64,000 bases of DNA from JANXQG01 sp963775975 (GCA_963775975.1 CAVZKX010000002.1:2542001-2606000), one strand, 5' to 3'. Numbered from the stretch's first letter, positions 15,880 to 26,600 are shown. A program made the numbers and translations. Notes: a model not told the origin generated them from the letters alone.

Positions 15880-16704
15880 ATGCCTGGATTTGCAGCCCTG
15901 ATTCTCGTCGCCACGGCCCTGCCTGGCGCCGCTGTGCTGCAGCCGGCCGCCAATATGTACGCCAAACCGACAACCGATTCGGAAGTCGTGTCTCAGGCCA
16001 TTTATGGAACCAATGTGGACGTGTTGGAACAAAAGGAGAATTGGGGCCGCGTCCGCACCGCCGACAACTACACCGGTTGGATGCCGCTGGTCGATCTCCG
16101 CAAGGACCGCTCCTACGCCACGGCCGGGCGGGTGGCCGAAGTGCAGGCCTTAGCGGCTCATCTTTACCGCGAAACCGACGTTATTAAACACGCTCCGCTG
16201 CTGACTGTTCCCTTCGAGACCAAGCTGGAAGTGATCGCCGAGCCGCCCAGTAAGGAGCGTTGGCTGCAAGTCCGATTGCCCGACGATCGCACGGCGTGGG
16301 TGCAGCATGGCGACGTGGCATTCGATGCAAAGCCGATGAGCATCGCCGAGACGTTGGAGTTCAGCAAGCGTTTCATCGGGCGGCCATATACGTGGGGCGG
16401 GGCTTCCAGCTTCGGCTACGATTGCTCGGGCTTCGTGCAGATGCTCTGCCGCCGCCGCGGCGTGATCGTTCCCCGCGACGCCCGGCTTCAGGTAAAATGG
16501 GACGGGGTGACGCCCGTCGATCGCAAGGACGTTGCGCCGGGCGATTTGCTTTACTTCGGCAGCGCGAAGAAGGTCACCCATACCGGCTACTATTTGGGCG
16601 ACGGCAAGTTCATCAACGCCACCACGCACGGCACCCCAACGATCCACATCGACGACTTGAACGAACCCTATTGGACCGCGCGCTGGTCGCGATTCGAAGA
16701 CTAA
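15880..16704 (+). CDS. SH3-domain NlpC/P60 family peptidase (YkfC-like)
   Basis: Exported cysteine peptidase of about 274 residues that should cut gamma-D-glutamyl bonds in peptidoglycan stem peptides. After a hydrophobic leader come two bacterial SH3-like segments (about 20-75 and 85-150). The NlpC/P60 domain has the catalytic Cys in YDCSGFVQM and the His in THTGYYLG. I prefer the ATG at 15880 because it starts the leader; a TTG 15 codons upstream is also open. The gene lies 30 bp before a dipeptide epimerase. The two activities together are the core of murein tripeptide/dipeptide catabolism known from the ykf genes of Bacillus. Confidence 0.85.
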   Translation: MPGFAALILVATALPGAAVLQPAANMYAKPTTDSEVVSQAIYGTNVDVLEQKENWGRVRTADNYTGWMPLVDLRKDRSYATAGRVAEVQALAAHLYRETDVIKHAPLLTVPFETKLEVIAEPPSKERWLQVRLPDDRTAWVQHGDVAFDAKPMSIAETLEFSKRFIGRPYTWGGASSFGYDCSGFVQMLCRRRGVIVPRDARLQVKWDGVTPVDRKDVAPGDLLYFGSAKKVTHTGYYLGDGKFINATTHGTPTIHIDDLNEPYWTARWSRFED

Positions 16705-16734
16705 AGTGAGTTTACACATCTTAAGGAGAACCGT

Positions 16735-17835
16735 ATGAACCGCAGGACCTTTATTGCCGCCGCTGCCGCCGCTGCGCCGGTTGCCGCATTGGCCGAAACG
16801 GCCGAGGCACAAGCCGCCGGCCCCGCGAGCCTGACCACGAAGATCGTCCGCCTCAACTTGCGGCACGCTTGGACGACGCACATGTCGACCAGCACCTACC
16901 GCGACACCCTGCACGCGACCTTCGTCCGCGACGGCATCACCGGCCGCGGCGAAGGCGCGCCGATCGTCCGTTACCACGAGAACGCCCAGGACGCGCAAAA
17001 GGCGGCCGAATCGGTCCGCGACTTGCTCCTCTCCGCCGACCCGATGCAGTTCGCCAAAATCATGTCGCGGGTTTTTCAGCAGGTGCAAGGCAATTGGGCG
17101 GGCAAGGCGGCGATTGACATTGCCCTGATGGACTGGGTGGGTAAGAAGCTGGGCGTTCCGCTTTACAGCCTCTTCGGCCTCGATCCGGCCGATGCCCCGG
17201 TCACGACGTTCTCCATCGGCATCGACACGCCCGAAGTCGTCCGGCAGAAGACCCGCGAGGCGGAAGCGTATCCCGTGTTGAAGATCAAGGTGGGGCTGGC
17301 AACCGACGAGGCGATGATCGAGGCCGTGCGGAGCGTGACCAAAAAGCCGCTCCGCGTCGACGCCAACGAGGGCTGGAAGGACAAGGAGGAGGCCGTCCGC
17401 AAGATCAACTGGCTGGAAAAGCAGGGCGTAGAGTTCATGGAGCAGCCGATGCCGGCGGAGATGATCGAGGAGACCCGCTGGGTCCGCAGCCGCGTGCATA
17501 TTCCGATCATCGCGGACGAGGCGGGCTGCCGGGCTGTGGACATCCCTAAGCTGAAGGACGCCTATGACGGCGTGAACATCAAGCTCGACAAGAGCGGCGG
17601 CCTGTTGGAGGCCTTCCGCATGATCCAGGTCGCCAAGGCGCTGGGCATGAAGACGATGCTCGGCTGCATGGTCTCCACTTCGGTGAGCTGCACGGCCGCC
17701 GCCCATCTCTCGCCGCTGGTTGACTACGCCGATTTGGACGGCAGCCTGCTCATCGCCAACGATCCGTTCCACGGCGTGACAGTCGAAAAGGGCAGGCTGA
17801 TATTGCCCAAGGGACCGGGGCTGGGGCTGACGTAG
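16735..17835 (+). CDS. Tat-exported dipeptide (L-Ala-D/L-Glu-type) epimerase, enolase superfamily
   Basis: Enolase-superfamily enzyme expected to epimerise dipeptides such as L-Ala-D-Glu released from peptidoglycan. The acid/base lysines are in KIKVG (183, 185). The metal ligands are Asp209 in RVDANEGW, Glu236 in MEQPMP and Asp261 in ADEA. The second-side lysine is in NIKLDKSGG (283), and a late DLDG motif is typical of dipeptide epimerases. The N-terminus (NRRTFIAAA) is a twin-arginine signal, so the folded enzyme is probably exported. An AAGGAG site precedes the ATG. The stop codon lies inside palindrome E. Confidence 0.86.
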   Translation: MNRRTFIAAAAAAAPVAALAETAEAQAAGPASLTTKIVRLNLRHAWTTHMSTSTYRDTLHATFVRDGITGRGEGAPIVRYHENAQDAQKAAESVRDLLLSADPMQFAKIMSRVFQQVQGNWAGKAAIDIALMDWVGKKLGVPLYSLFGLDPADAPVTTFSIGIDTPEVVRQKTREAEAYPVLKIKVGLATDEAMIEAVRSVTKKPLRVDANEGWKDKEEAVRKINWLEKQGVEFMEQPMPAEMIEETRWVRSRVHIPIIADEAGCRAVDIPKLKDAYDGVNIKLDKSGGLLEAFRMIQVAKALGMKTMLGCMVSTSVSCTAAAHLSPLVDYADLDGSLLIANDPFHGVTVEKGRLILPKGPGLGLT

Positions 17836-17915
17836 GGTGCGGTCGAGCGCAGCGAAGACCCACCACGTACTGCCGGAGGACGGTGGGTCTTCGCTGCGCT
17901 GGACGCCACCCTACG
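17831..17915. repeat. Palindromic repeat, family E, supplying the epimerase stop codon
   Basis: Arms 17831-17864 and 17882-17915 are 34-bp imperfect inverted repeats (core AGCGCAGCGAAGACCCACC). The TAG that ends the epimerase gene (17833-17835) is part of the left arm. The element lies between two convergent genes and could form a transcript-ending hairpin for both. Confidence 0.85.
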
Positions 17916-17923
17916 CACGGTTC

Positions 17924-18787
17924 TCACAGCGTCGCCAGCACGCCGTTGGTGTAGCCGACGCATTCGCAAAGGCCCGGCAGCGGGTCCTTTTCCTCCGCTT
18001 CCCACTCAAAGGAAAACGTGCCTTTATAACCGACCTTCAGCAACGCGCGGATCATGCCGACGATGTCGATCACGCCGCGGCCGAGCTGGATGCAGCGGCC
18101 CTTGGCAGCGGCCTCGGTCACGTCTTTGATGTGCATTTCCAGCAGCCGATCGTGATAGCGATTGACCGAGTCGATGAGGTCCGCTCCGGCGCGGACCGTA
18201 TGGTCGATGTCGATGCACAGGCCGACGCGGCGATCGAGCGATGCGATCGCATCGTAGGCGCTCTTGGGCGTGGGCCAGCGGCGGTCCTCCGGCCCGTGGT
18301 TGTGAATGGCGACCGCAATGTCGTACTTCTTAACTTGCGATTCCACCAGCGGCAGCATCTCGGGCGCCGGGCTAATCACCAAGAGCCGCAATCCGGCCGC
18401 CTTGCCGTACTCGAAGGCGTGGAGAATTTGGGCCTTCTTGCCCATCTCGATCACGCCGCCGCCATAGAGCGTCAAGCCTGCCGCGGCCACTTTCGCTGCC
18501 GTCGCCGCCAGCACTTCCGGCTTGGCGTCCAGCGGAAGGTGCATCGACTTCAGGCAGATGTTCTTGATCCCGGCGCGCTTGGTCATTTCGATCGCCTTGT
18601 CGAGCGGAAACGCGCGAAACGTGTAGGACGCAACGCTCAGGTTAAGCGACTTGCCCTTGGCAGATTCGGCCTTGGGCGCGGGCGACTGGGCCGCCGCGGT
18701 CGATGTCGCGCAGGCCAGCGCCGCGGCGCCGCCAAGTTGCAGGAATTGGCGGCGAGAGGCGAGAGAGTTTTCTTCGCGAGATTTCAT
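17924..18787 (-). CDS. Tat-exported sugar phosphate isomerase/epimerase-like TIM-barrel protein
   Basis: AP-endonuclease-2-type TIM barrel of 287 residues related to hydroxypyruvate isomerase and sugar epimerases. The twin-arginine signal is SRRQFLQLGG. Candidate metal-site residues lie in IHNHGPED, CIDIDHTVRAG, LEMHIKD and FSFEWE. Planctomycetes carry many such Tat-exported copies, and specific substrates are mostly unassigned. It is convergent with the epimerase gene and shares palindrome E as a boundary. Confidence 0.82.
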   Translation of the reverse strand: MKSREENSLASRRQFLQLGGAAALACATSTAAAQSPAPKAESAKGKSLNLSVASYTFRAFPLDKAIEMTKRAGIKNICLKSMHLPLDAKPEVLAATAAKVAAAGLTLYGGGVIEMGKKAQILHAFEYGKAAGLRLLVISPAPEMLPLVESQVKKYDIAVAIHNHGPEDRRWPTPKSAYDAIASLDRRVGLCIDIDHTVRAGADLIDSVNRYHDRLLEMHIKDVTEAAAKGRCIQLGRGVIDIVGMIRALLKVGYKGTFSFEWEAEEKDPLPGLCECVGYTNGVLATL

Positions 18788-18799
18788 AATTGCGGTCTT

Positions 18800-19594
18800 T
18801 CAGATGTTGTTGGCGCGCGGGTCGGGACGCTGCAATCCTCGCGCCCAAGTTGCGTCGTTCGCTGACAACGGCGGCTTAAGATCGACGTTATAATTCAGCG
18901 AGAGATCGTAACGAGCGCGGTCATAAACCGATGTGAAAACGGCCTGCAAGTCGAGCGATACATCCGAATCGTCTTTTTTCAACGGAATGGGAATCGCCGG
19001 CAATCGATCGCGGAGAGTCCAGGCGTAAACGTCAGCGTGGGGTCGGCGGTAGCGGCGGCTGACGATCGAGTAGTAATCGGCCAGCGGCAGCGGCGTGACC
19101 GTTGGCAATCGCAGTCCACCGCGCACAAGATCGAGTTCAACAAGATGCGATTGGCTTGCAAGCACCTGACCCCGTTTCTGGAGATACTCGCGCCGTCCAT
19201 CTCCGCCGGGTCGCTTGTTGGCCGGCGAGAGCGTTTCCAGGACGGTGACGACTTCCATGGTTTCTCGAAGGCGGATCAAGAGATACGTCTCACGCCGCTC
19301 TTCTGGCATGGGCAATTCAACGTCGAATGGTTCGGAGGAGACCGTCAGTCCGGCCTCAACCGCGGCTCCGCCAACTCCGGTCCCGGTCCACAGAACGGCA
19401 ACGTCAGGGCGGCGGAAAAGAGAGTCCGACTCGCCAGGCGACTCCACATAAACCCGCCGTTCCGCGCGCACGATATAACGCGGAGCAACCAGTGGCTGAA
19501 GCGCATCGCTGATAGCCGTATTGAACTTGGCATGGAAATCGTCCCACTCCTGAAGTTCCACGAACGGGTCCATTCCCGGAAACGGCGAAGGCAT
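18800..19594 (-). CDS. DUF4058 family protein
   Basis: A 264-residue cytosolic protein that starts with the hallmark MPSPFPGMDPF and continues with a WxDFH segment and a RRPDVAV motif reminiscent of nuclease-like folds. DUF4058 proteins occur in many copies in planctomycetes and cyanobacteria and have no established function. It lies 12 bp upstream of the Tat isomerase gene and 3 bp after the acetolactate synthase stop, all on the minus strand, so co-transcription is plausible although no functional link is apparent. Confidence 0.85.
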   Translation of the reverse strand: MPSPFPGMDPFVELQEWDDFHAKFNTAISDALQPLVAPRYIVRAERRVYVESPGESDSLFRRPDVAVLWTGTGVGGAAVEAGLTVSSEPFDVELPMPEERRETYLLIRLRETMEVVTVLETLSPANKRPGGDGRREYLQKRGQVLASQSHLVELDLVRGGLRLPTVTPLPLADYYSIVSRRYRRPHADVYAWTLRDRLPAIPIPLKKDDSDVSLDLQAVFTSVYDRARYDLSLNYNVDLKPPLSANDATWARGLQRPDPRANNI

Positions 19595-19597
19595 GTC

Positions 19598-21406
19598 TCA
19601 CCTCTTAATCAAATCCTTCACCGTCATGCCCGAGGGGATCATCGGCAGCACGTGCTCCTGGTAGGGCACTTGCACGTCCAGGAGATACGGCCCCGGCGAA
19701 TCGATCATCTCTTGAAGCGCCTCGCGCAGCTCGGCCTTCTTCTTTACATGCCGCGCGCCCCATTGAAATCCCTTGGCGATCGCCACGAAGCCCGGATAGC
19801 GTTCTTCGGGCGTGATGCCGTCGCCCAGGCCCACTGCCTCGGGATGGTTAATTGGGCCGAGATAAGTATGGGCGCGATTTGACTCGTGGAAACGGTCTTC
19901 CCACTGCACGACCATGCCCAGGTGCATGTTGTTGAGCAGGAGCACCTTGACCGGCAGATTCTCGGTGTAACAAGTGGCCATTTCCTGAATGTTCATCAAG
20001 AAGCTGCCGTCGCCGTCGACGTCGATCACCAGGGCATCTGGATTAGCCGCCTTGGCACCCATCGCCGCTGGCAGCCCGAAGCCCATCGTGCCGAGGCCCA
20101 GGCTGGAAAGCCAGCGCCGCGGGCGGCGGAAGTGATAATACTGGGCCGCCCACATTTGGTGCTGGCCGACGCCCGTCGCCACGACGGTATCGCGGTCCTT
20201 GGTCAGTTGCCAAAGCAGGTCCAACGCGTGCTGCGGTAATACGCCGTCGAAACTCCGGTCGTAATCGAGCGGGTCCTCGCGCTTCCAAGTCTCGATCTTG
20301 CGGTGCCACTCGCCGAGGTCCGAGGGCGGCTGCACGACCTTGTTCAATTCGACCAGGGCGTACTTCACGTCGCTGCAGATCGGGAGTTGCACCTTCTTGA
20401 TCTTGTTGATCTCCGAAGGATCGACGTTGATGTGCAAAATCGCCGCCCGCGTGGCGAACTCCGACACCTTGCCCGTCACACGGTCGTCGAAGCGCACGCC
20501 CAGCGCGATCAGCAGATCGCAGTTATCGACAGCGTAGTTGGCGTAGACCGTGCCGTGCATACCCAGGAAGCTTAGCGAAAGCGGGTCGTCGCCCGGAAAG
20601 ACGCCGAGGCCCATCGCGGTGGTCGTCACCGGGATGCCGCACTTGCGAGCGAACGCGGTCAACTCGGCGCTTGCGCCGGAAGCGACAACTCCGCCGCCGG
20701 CATAAATCACCGGCCGCTTGGCGCGCTTGATCATCGCCGCTGCCTCCGCAATCTGCGCGGCGGTCGCGCGGTACTCGTTGATGTGATAGCCCGGCAGATT
20801 CATCGGCGCGTTGTAGTCGGGCACGGTCTGCGCGAGTTGCACGTTTTTTGGCAGGTCAACGAGCACCGGGCCAGGCCGGCCGGTTGTGGCGATGTGGAAC
20901 GCTTCGCGCATCACGCGAGCGATGTCCTGGACGTTCGTCACTAGATAGTGATGCTTGGTGATGCTGCGGCAGACCTCGACGATCGGCGTTTCCTGGAAGG
21001 CATCGGTGCCGATCACGGGCGTGCCGACCTGTCCGGTGAGGCACAGCAAGGGGATGCTGTCCAGCTTGGCGTCGGCGATGGTCGTCACGAGGTTTGTAGC
21101 GCCGGGCCCGCTGGTGGCGACGGCGACGCCGATTTTGCCGGTGCTCCGCGCATAGCCCTGCGCGGCGAATCCGCCGCCCTGCTCGTGCCGCGGCAGGATG
21201 ACGCGGATCTTGTCGCGAAAGCGCGTGAACGCCTGATGCAGCGGGATGCTCGCGCCGCCGGGATAGGCAAAAATGGTATCGACGCCATGATTCACCAGCG
21301 ACTGGACTACGATATCGGCCCCGGAAGTGGTCGCGGGGGCTTCGGCGGCCGGGCAGGCGACCGCGGCGGACTTGAGAACCGGGTTTCTGGCAGTGATCGT
21401 TGACAT
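19598..21406 (-). CDS. ilvB: Acetolactate synthase large subunit
   Basis: Thiamine-diphosphate enzyme that condenses pyruvate to acetolactate (or with 2-ketobutyrate) at the first common step of valine, leucine and isoleucine synthesis. Landmarks are YPGGASIPLHQAF with the catalytic Glu region, RHEQGGGFAAQGYAR, the FAD-domain segment GVRFDDRVTGK, and the ThDP motif GDGSFLMNIQE. The start at 21406 gives a 602-residue product with a short non-conserved leader; an upstream in-frame start at 21466 would add 20 unlikely residues. No small regulatory subunit (ilvN) is adjacent. Confidence 0.95.
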   Translation of the reverse strand: MSTITARNPVLKSAAVACPAAEAPATTSGADIVVQSLVNHGVDTIFAYPGGASIPLHQAFTRFRDKIRVILPRHEQGGGFAAQGYARSTGKIGVAVATSGPGATNLVTTIADAKLDSIPLLCLTGQVGTPVIGTDAFQETPIVEVCRSITKHHYLVTNVQDIARVMREAFHIATTGRPGPVLVDLPKNVQLAQTVPDYNAPMNLPGYHINEYRATAAQIAEAAAMIKRAKRPVIYAGGGVVASGASAELTAFARKCGIPVTTTAMGLGVFPGDDPLSLSFLGMHGTVYANYAVDNCDLLIALGVRFDDRVTGKVSEFATRAAILHINVDPSEINKIKKVQLPICSDVKYALVELNKVVQPPSDLGEWHRKIETWKREDPLDYDRSFDGVLPQHALDLLWQLTKDRDTVVATGVGQHQMWAAQYYHFRRPRRWLSSLGLGTMGFGLPAAMGAKAANPDALVIDVDGDGSFLMNIQEMATCYTENLPVKVLLLNNMHLGMVVQWEDRFHESNRAHTYLGPINHPEAVGLGDGITPEERYPGFVAIAKGFQWGARHVKKKAELREALQEMIDSPGPYLLDVQVPYQEHVLPMIPSGMTVKDLIKR

Positions 21407-21665
21407 GGTTTTCCCTGTCCAAGGACGTAAGGTCACGCAAAATCGCAAGCTGCGATAAACATTCAAGTGTACTCCGGAATCTTGTCGGACTCAAGCATGG
21501 GGCGGTTGCAATTCCCCGGTTCGGGACGGTAAAAATGCCGCAATCCTCGCGAATTCCGTCGGACCGTTCTGCCGCCAAGATTCTTCCCAGGATGTACACG
21601 GCAATACAAATCGGATACAGTTCGGAAGTTCCTTCCAGCCAATCGAAAAACCGGGGCAATTCTTC

Positions 21666-23609
21666 ATGGAACCAAAAGACACGCTCCCGCCCGGCGATGA
21701 GACGGTGAAAGCCGAAACTCCGGAGGACGATTTCGAGCTGCCCGTCGCCCCGTTCGAGGGCACGCCCGAAGAAATCGAACGCCAATGGTTCGAGAAGGTT
21801 TACAAGGGCCGCGGCGATTCGATGGCCCAGTTGACCTGGCGGGCGGTGATCATGGGTTCCGTGCTTGGATGCGTGCTCTCGCTCACCAATCTGTATATCG
21901 GCCTGAAAGCCGGCTGGGGTTTTGGCGTGGCGATTACCGCCTGCATCCTTTCCTACTCGCTTTGGACCACTATCTATAAGATCGGGCTCGCCGGCTCGCA
22001 AATGACGATCCTGGAGAACAACTGCATGCAATCGGCCGCCAGTTCGGCCGGGTACTCGACGGGCGGGACGCTCATCTCAGCTTTCGCGGCCTATTTGATG
22101 CTGAATCCGGACAGCCCTTTGCCGCTGCCGTTCATGTTGGGCTGGATTTTCTTCCTGGCGGTGCTGGGCGTGACGATGGCCATTCCCATGAAACGGCAGA
22201 TGGTTAACATCGAGCAACTCCGCTTTCCCAGCGGGATCGCCGCGGCCGAAACTTTGCGGGCGTTGCACTCGCATGGCGAGAAAGGAGCCCGCGCCGCCCG
22301 CGCGCTTGGCATCGCCGGCGTACTCGCTGCCGTCAATCAGTTCTGGGCCGACGGCCTGAAGCTTGTGTATAAACCTCTCGATGCGATTTCCAGCAATACT
22401 CTTGTCGACAAGTTCAACGATCTTGTCTTTGGCGAACACTGGATCGGCCGCACGGTGTCATTCAGTTGGGACCCGATCTTCATCGCGGCCGGCGCCCTGA
22501 CGGGAATGCGAGCCTCGGCTAGCATGTTCCTGGGCGGCACGCTGTGCTGGGCGGTTTTCGTTCCGATCATGCAGCACTATGACGTCATCAAAGCCAACGA
22601 CTACCGCGGCATCGTGCAGTGGACGCTCTGGGGCGGCGTCGCCTGCATGATCACCTCCGGCCTGCTTTCCTTCGCCATGCAGTGGCGAAGCGCCCTGCGG
22701 GCCTTCGGCAACTTGAAGTCGCTGTTTTCGTCCGAAAAGAAGAGCAGCAATAGCGATATGGACGCCATCGAAGTGCCGGCCTCGTGGTTCTTCGCGGGTC
22801 AGCTCTTCTCGCTCATCGGCCTGTCGTGGATGGCCAAGCAGTCGTTCAACATGCCTTACTGGCAAAGCACCGTGGCCGTGCTTTTGACGTTCATCCTGGC
22901 CCTGGTGGCCTGCCGCGTAACGGGCGAGACCGATACCACGCCGATCGGCGCGATGGGCAAGGTCACCCAATTGATCTTCGGCGTGCTCAGCCCGCGCAAC
23001 ATGAACGTCAACTTGATGAGCGCCAACATCACGGCGGCCGCTGCATTGTCGTCCGCCGACCTGCTTACCGATCTCAAAAGCGGTTATCTTCTCGGCGCGA
23101 ACCCGCGAAAGCAGTTCCTCGCGCAGTTTGCCGGCATTTTTCCCGGCACGATCGTGACCGTCCTTTGCTTCCGCGTTTTGGTGCCCGATGCCTCGGTGCT
23201 CGGCTCAAAGCAGTTTCCTGCGCCAGCCGCGCTTACCTGGAAAGCCGTGGCCGAAGTGCTGAGCACCGGCGTGGAATCGCTGGGTAGTGTAAAAATAACC
23301 TGTTTGATCGTCGGCGGTTTGGTCGGCATCCTCTTGCCGGTGCTTTGCTGGCTTTTTCCCAAGCAGGAGAAGTGGATTCCGTCGCCCGCGGCGCTTGGAT
23401 TGGCGTGGACTTTCCAGTGGTACACGTCGCTGTTATTCTTCATGGGCGCGGTAATCGCCTACGGCTGGGAAAAGAAATCGCCCAAGCAGTCCGAGGAATT
23501 TCTCTTCCCCGTCGCTTCCGGGATCATCGCCGGCGGATCATTGATGGCGGTGATATTGATCTTCTGGGAGAATGGACCCCAGTTGATTCAGCAACTACTG
23601 CATCATTGA
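21666..23609 (+). CDS. OPT family oligopeptide transporter
   Basis: Polytopic inner-membrane transporter of 647 residues with about 14-16 hydrophobic segments. It has the family features LTNLYIGLKAGWGFG, SQMTILENNCMQSAASSAGY and PMKRQM near the N-terminal half. Members import small peptides or metal chelates by proton coupling. It could import peptides, and peptide-releasing enzymes are encoded nearby, but it is divergent from ilvB and not in an operon with them. Confidence 0.9.
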   Translation: MEPKDTLPPGDETVKAETPEDDFELPVAPFEGTPEEIERQWFEKVYKGRGDSMAQLTWRAVIMGSVLGCVLSLTNLYIGLKAGWGFGVAITACILSYSLWTTIYKIGLAGSQMTILENNCMQSAASSAGYSTGGTLISAFAAYLMLNPDSPLPLPFMLGWIFFLAVLGVTMAIPMKRQMVNIEQLRFPSGIAAAETLRALHSHGEKGARAARALGIAGVLAAVNQFWADGLKLVYKPLDAISSNTLVDKFNDLVFGEHWIGRTVSFSWDPIFIAAGALTGMRASASMFLGGTLCWAVFVPIMQHYDVIKANDYRGIVQWTLWGGVACMITSGLLSFAMQWRSALRAFGNLKSLFSSEKKSSNSDMDAIEVPASWFFAGQLFSLIGLSWMAKQSFNMPYWQSTVAVLLTFILALVACRVTGETDTTPIGAMGKVTQLIFGVLSPRNMNVNLMSANITAAAALSSADLLTDLKSGYLLGANPRKQFLAQFAGIFPGTIVTVLCFRVLVPDASVLGSKQFPAPAALTWKAVAEVLSTGVESLGSVKITCLIVGGLVGILLPVLCWLFPKQEKWIPSPAALGLAWTFQWYTSLLFFMGAVIAYGWEKKSPKQSEEFLFPVASGIIAGGSLMAVILIFWENGPQLIQQLLHH

Positions 23610-23640
23610 GCATCAACTCTCGGCGGCCAAGCGCCGCAAA

Positions 23641-26600
23641 TTAGTGATTGAAGCCCACGAAGAAGCTGAAGATCTGCTGCTGGTCGCCCGGCTGCGGGTT
23701 GAGCGGGAAGGCGAAGTCCAACGCGATCGGCGCGGGGCCCATCATCGGGATCGAGATCCGCAGGCCGAAGCCGGGGGCCACGCGGACCTGCTGGTTCCAA
23801 TTCGAGATCGTCGGCTCGACCGTGCCGGCGTCGACGAAGACCACGCCCTTGAGCATGTCGTCGGCCGTGATGGGGAACATGTACTGCGCGGTTCCCAATA
23901 TTTGGAAGTCGCCGCCAACGCCCATGCCGTAGACCGGGTCGCGGGGCGTCACGCCGCGGAAGGAAAAGCCGCGGATCGAAGAGAATCCGCCGGCATAGAA
24001 ACGCTCAAAGATCGGCGTGTTGTCGCCGGTGAAGCCCGCCCGCAGGTCGAGGTTCAACACGTGGTTGCCCGATCGGTCGGCCCGCTGGAAGATTTTGAAG
24101 TACTGGCTGAACTCTACGGACGCGTTTGGGTATTGGAACGCTCCGAGATTTTCTCCGAGCATGGCCGAGATCAAGTGGCCTTCGGTGGCCATGAAGGGGT
24201 TGTCGCGCGTGTCGTGTTGTAGCGAGCCCGAGAAGGTGTACATGGGATTGCGTCCCAAGACTTCCAACAGGTCGGGCACCGGGAACTCCGGGTGGCCGAT
24301 GGTCACGTCCTGGCCCTGGAATCGGACCGTGCCGGTCAGGTCGTGAGTGAACTGGTAGCCGAGGCTCACGCTGCCGCCGACGCGGTTCTCGGTCCACTCG
24401 GTGTAGATCCGCTGGTAATAGAAACCGCTGAGGCCGAAGCTGATCGGCTGATCGTTGAGGTACGGGTCCTGATAAGTAATCATGTAGCGCTGGACTTGCG
24501 TGCCGGGCACCAGTTCCAGGCGGAAGCGTTCGCCGGCGCCGCGCCACGCGCGACCCTCCATCACGTCTTCCCAACTGCTGGGCACGTTGCGCCAGTCGAA
24601 GTTCTGCTCATCGACCGTGACGTTGCCGACGAGGCCGGCGTCGGAGTTGACGCCCACGCCGAACATCAGCCGGCCGGTTTGCGTTTCCTTCGGATCGATT
24701 CCAATATCCAGGTTGCGAAGCGGTTCGCCGGGAGCTTGAGGATTCATGTTCAGCGGCGGATCACCAACCAGACCGTTGCCGTCGGTCGGTTGGGGAACGG
24801 GACTGCCGGCAGGCGTATAAATCAAGCCGCCGCCGCTCGTGCCGGAAGTCGGCGGAGGCACGGAGGGATATGCGTATGCGGGAGTTGCGTTTGGCGGAGC
24901 GCCGTAGCCCGGCTGCGGCGCGTAGCCGCCGGCCGGCGCGGGAGGCTGCACCGCGTAGGGCGCGGGGTTTTGCGCCACATATTGCGGACCCGGATTGTAA
25001 GCCGCGGGCACAACCGATTGTTGCTGCCCGGGCGAATAGATTTGCGGCGGTTGCCCGTAGCCATTGGACGGAGGCTGTTGAGGCGGCGTATAGACCTGGG
25101 TTTGTTGCGAATAGGCGTATTGCTGCGATTGCGGCGCGGCTGCGTAAGGTTGCGGCTGCGCGTAGCCATACTGCTGCGGCGGTTGCGACGTTGGATAGTT
25201 CTGCTGTGGCTGCGCGGGCGAGACGTTGTTGCCGCCGTACTCGCCGTTCGGAGCCCAGCTTTGCCCTTGCTGCGGTGGTACCCAGCCTTCGTTCGTTTGG
25301 TAATGGACTTCGTAAACGATCGGGCGGGAAGTCTGTTGCGGGCCGGCGGGGAGATGCCCCTGGTACGTTTGCGGCGCGGCAGCGCTGCCGCCTTGAAAAG
25401 TCTGCGCTGGCAAAGGATAGCGTTGATCGGTCGGATCGGTCGGCCGATCAGTCTGATATGTCGGCGGAGGAGGAGCAGGCGCCTGTACCTCCGGCGTTTG
25501 GCTCACCTCCTCTTCGTGGTTGACGTCGAGATCGATATAACGCTCCCCTGGCGGCAACAGCGGCAGTGGTGTCTCCGGGTAGCGATAGTACGTCGCCTGC
25601 CTCCGCCCGGCGACGGCCGTACCATCCGAGTCCGGCGGCGAATAGACTATCTTCGGCTCGGCGCCTTGCTTCACCTCAAAGAGCTGGGCGGCCTTCAACC
25701 GCCGCTCGCTGGCGCGGATTTCGCGCGTGTCGGCGATGTCGCCCGTCTTCACGGAAAGGCGGTTCAGCACCGTGGTAATCTGCGTGTGGGGGTTTTCGCC
25801 TTTGATCTCGATGTTGATCCGGCCGATGCGATAGCGGCTGCCTTCCTCGACGTTGTAAACGATGTCGAGCCGGCCCGGCTCTTCGAGGAAGCGGTTGTCC
25901 GCCTCGACCTTGGCGAAGACGTAACCTTCGCTGCCGTATTCGTCGCGCAGTTGTTGCAAGTCGAGGTTCTGCTGGTTTTGGTCGAAGGGCTGGTCGCTGA
26001 GCAGCTTCAGCTTGGCGGCCAGGCGGGGATTGTCAAACTTCTGGTTGCCCAGGAAGGAAATGTTTCGGACCGAATACCGCGGGCCTTCGTTGATCACGAA
26101 GGTAACCGTGACCCAATTCTGCTTGTCGTTGAATTCCAGTACGCGGCCGACGGTGGCGTGAAAGTAGCCGAAGCCGCGATAGTAGGCGATCAGCTTGTTC
26201 ACGTCCTCATCGAGTTTCTTCTTGTCGAACTCGCCGGAGAAAAGATAAAAGTACGGCGGATGCGTGTCGATAAGCGTCTTCAGCCGCTGGCCGGAGACGA
26301 AACTATTGCCCACGAAATTGACCCAGAATATGCGCTGCCGCGGCCCTTCGTCAACCACGTAAATCACTCGCAGGTCGCCGGTCTTGTTGCCCTCAAGGAC
26401 CGTGACGCGGACCTTGCTGTAGCCGTGGTCCTGGTAGTACTTCTCGATCTTGCGGCGGCCGTTTTCGACGGCGAACGGGTCGGCGGCGTCGCCCGTTTTG
26501 AGATCGGCTTCTTTTTTGAGCACGGTGTTCTTGTATTCGTCGTTGCCGATGATGATCACGTCCTGCAACAACGGCCGTTCCGTGACGCGGAAAACAACGA

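Noticed and set aside
16150..17772. A 540-codon open frame opposite the NlpC/P60 and epimerase genes
   Set aside because: Antisense shadow of two genes with intact catalytic motifs.
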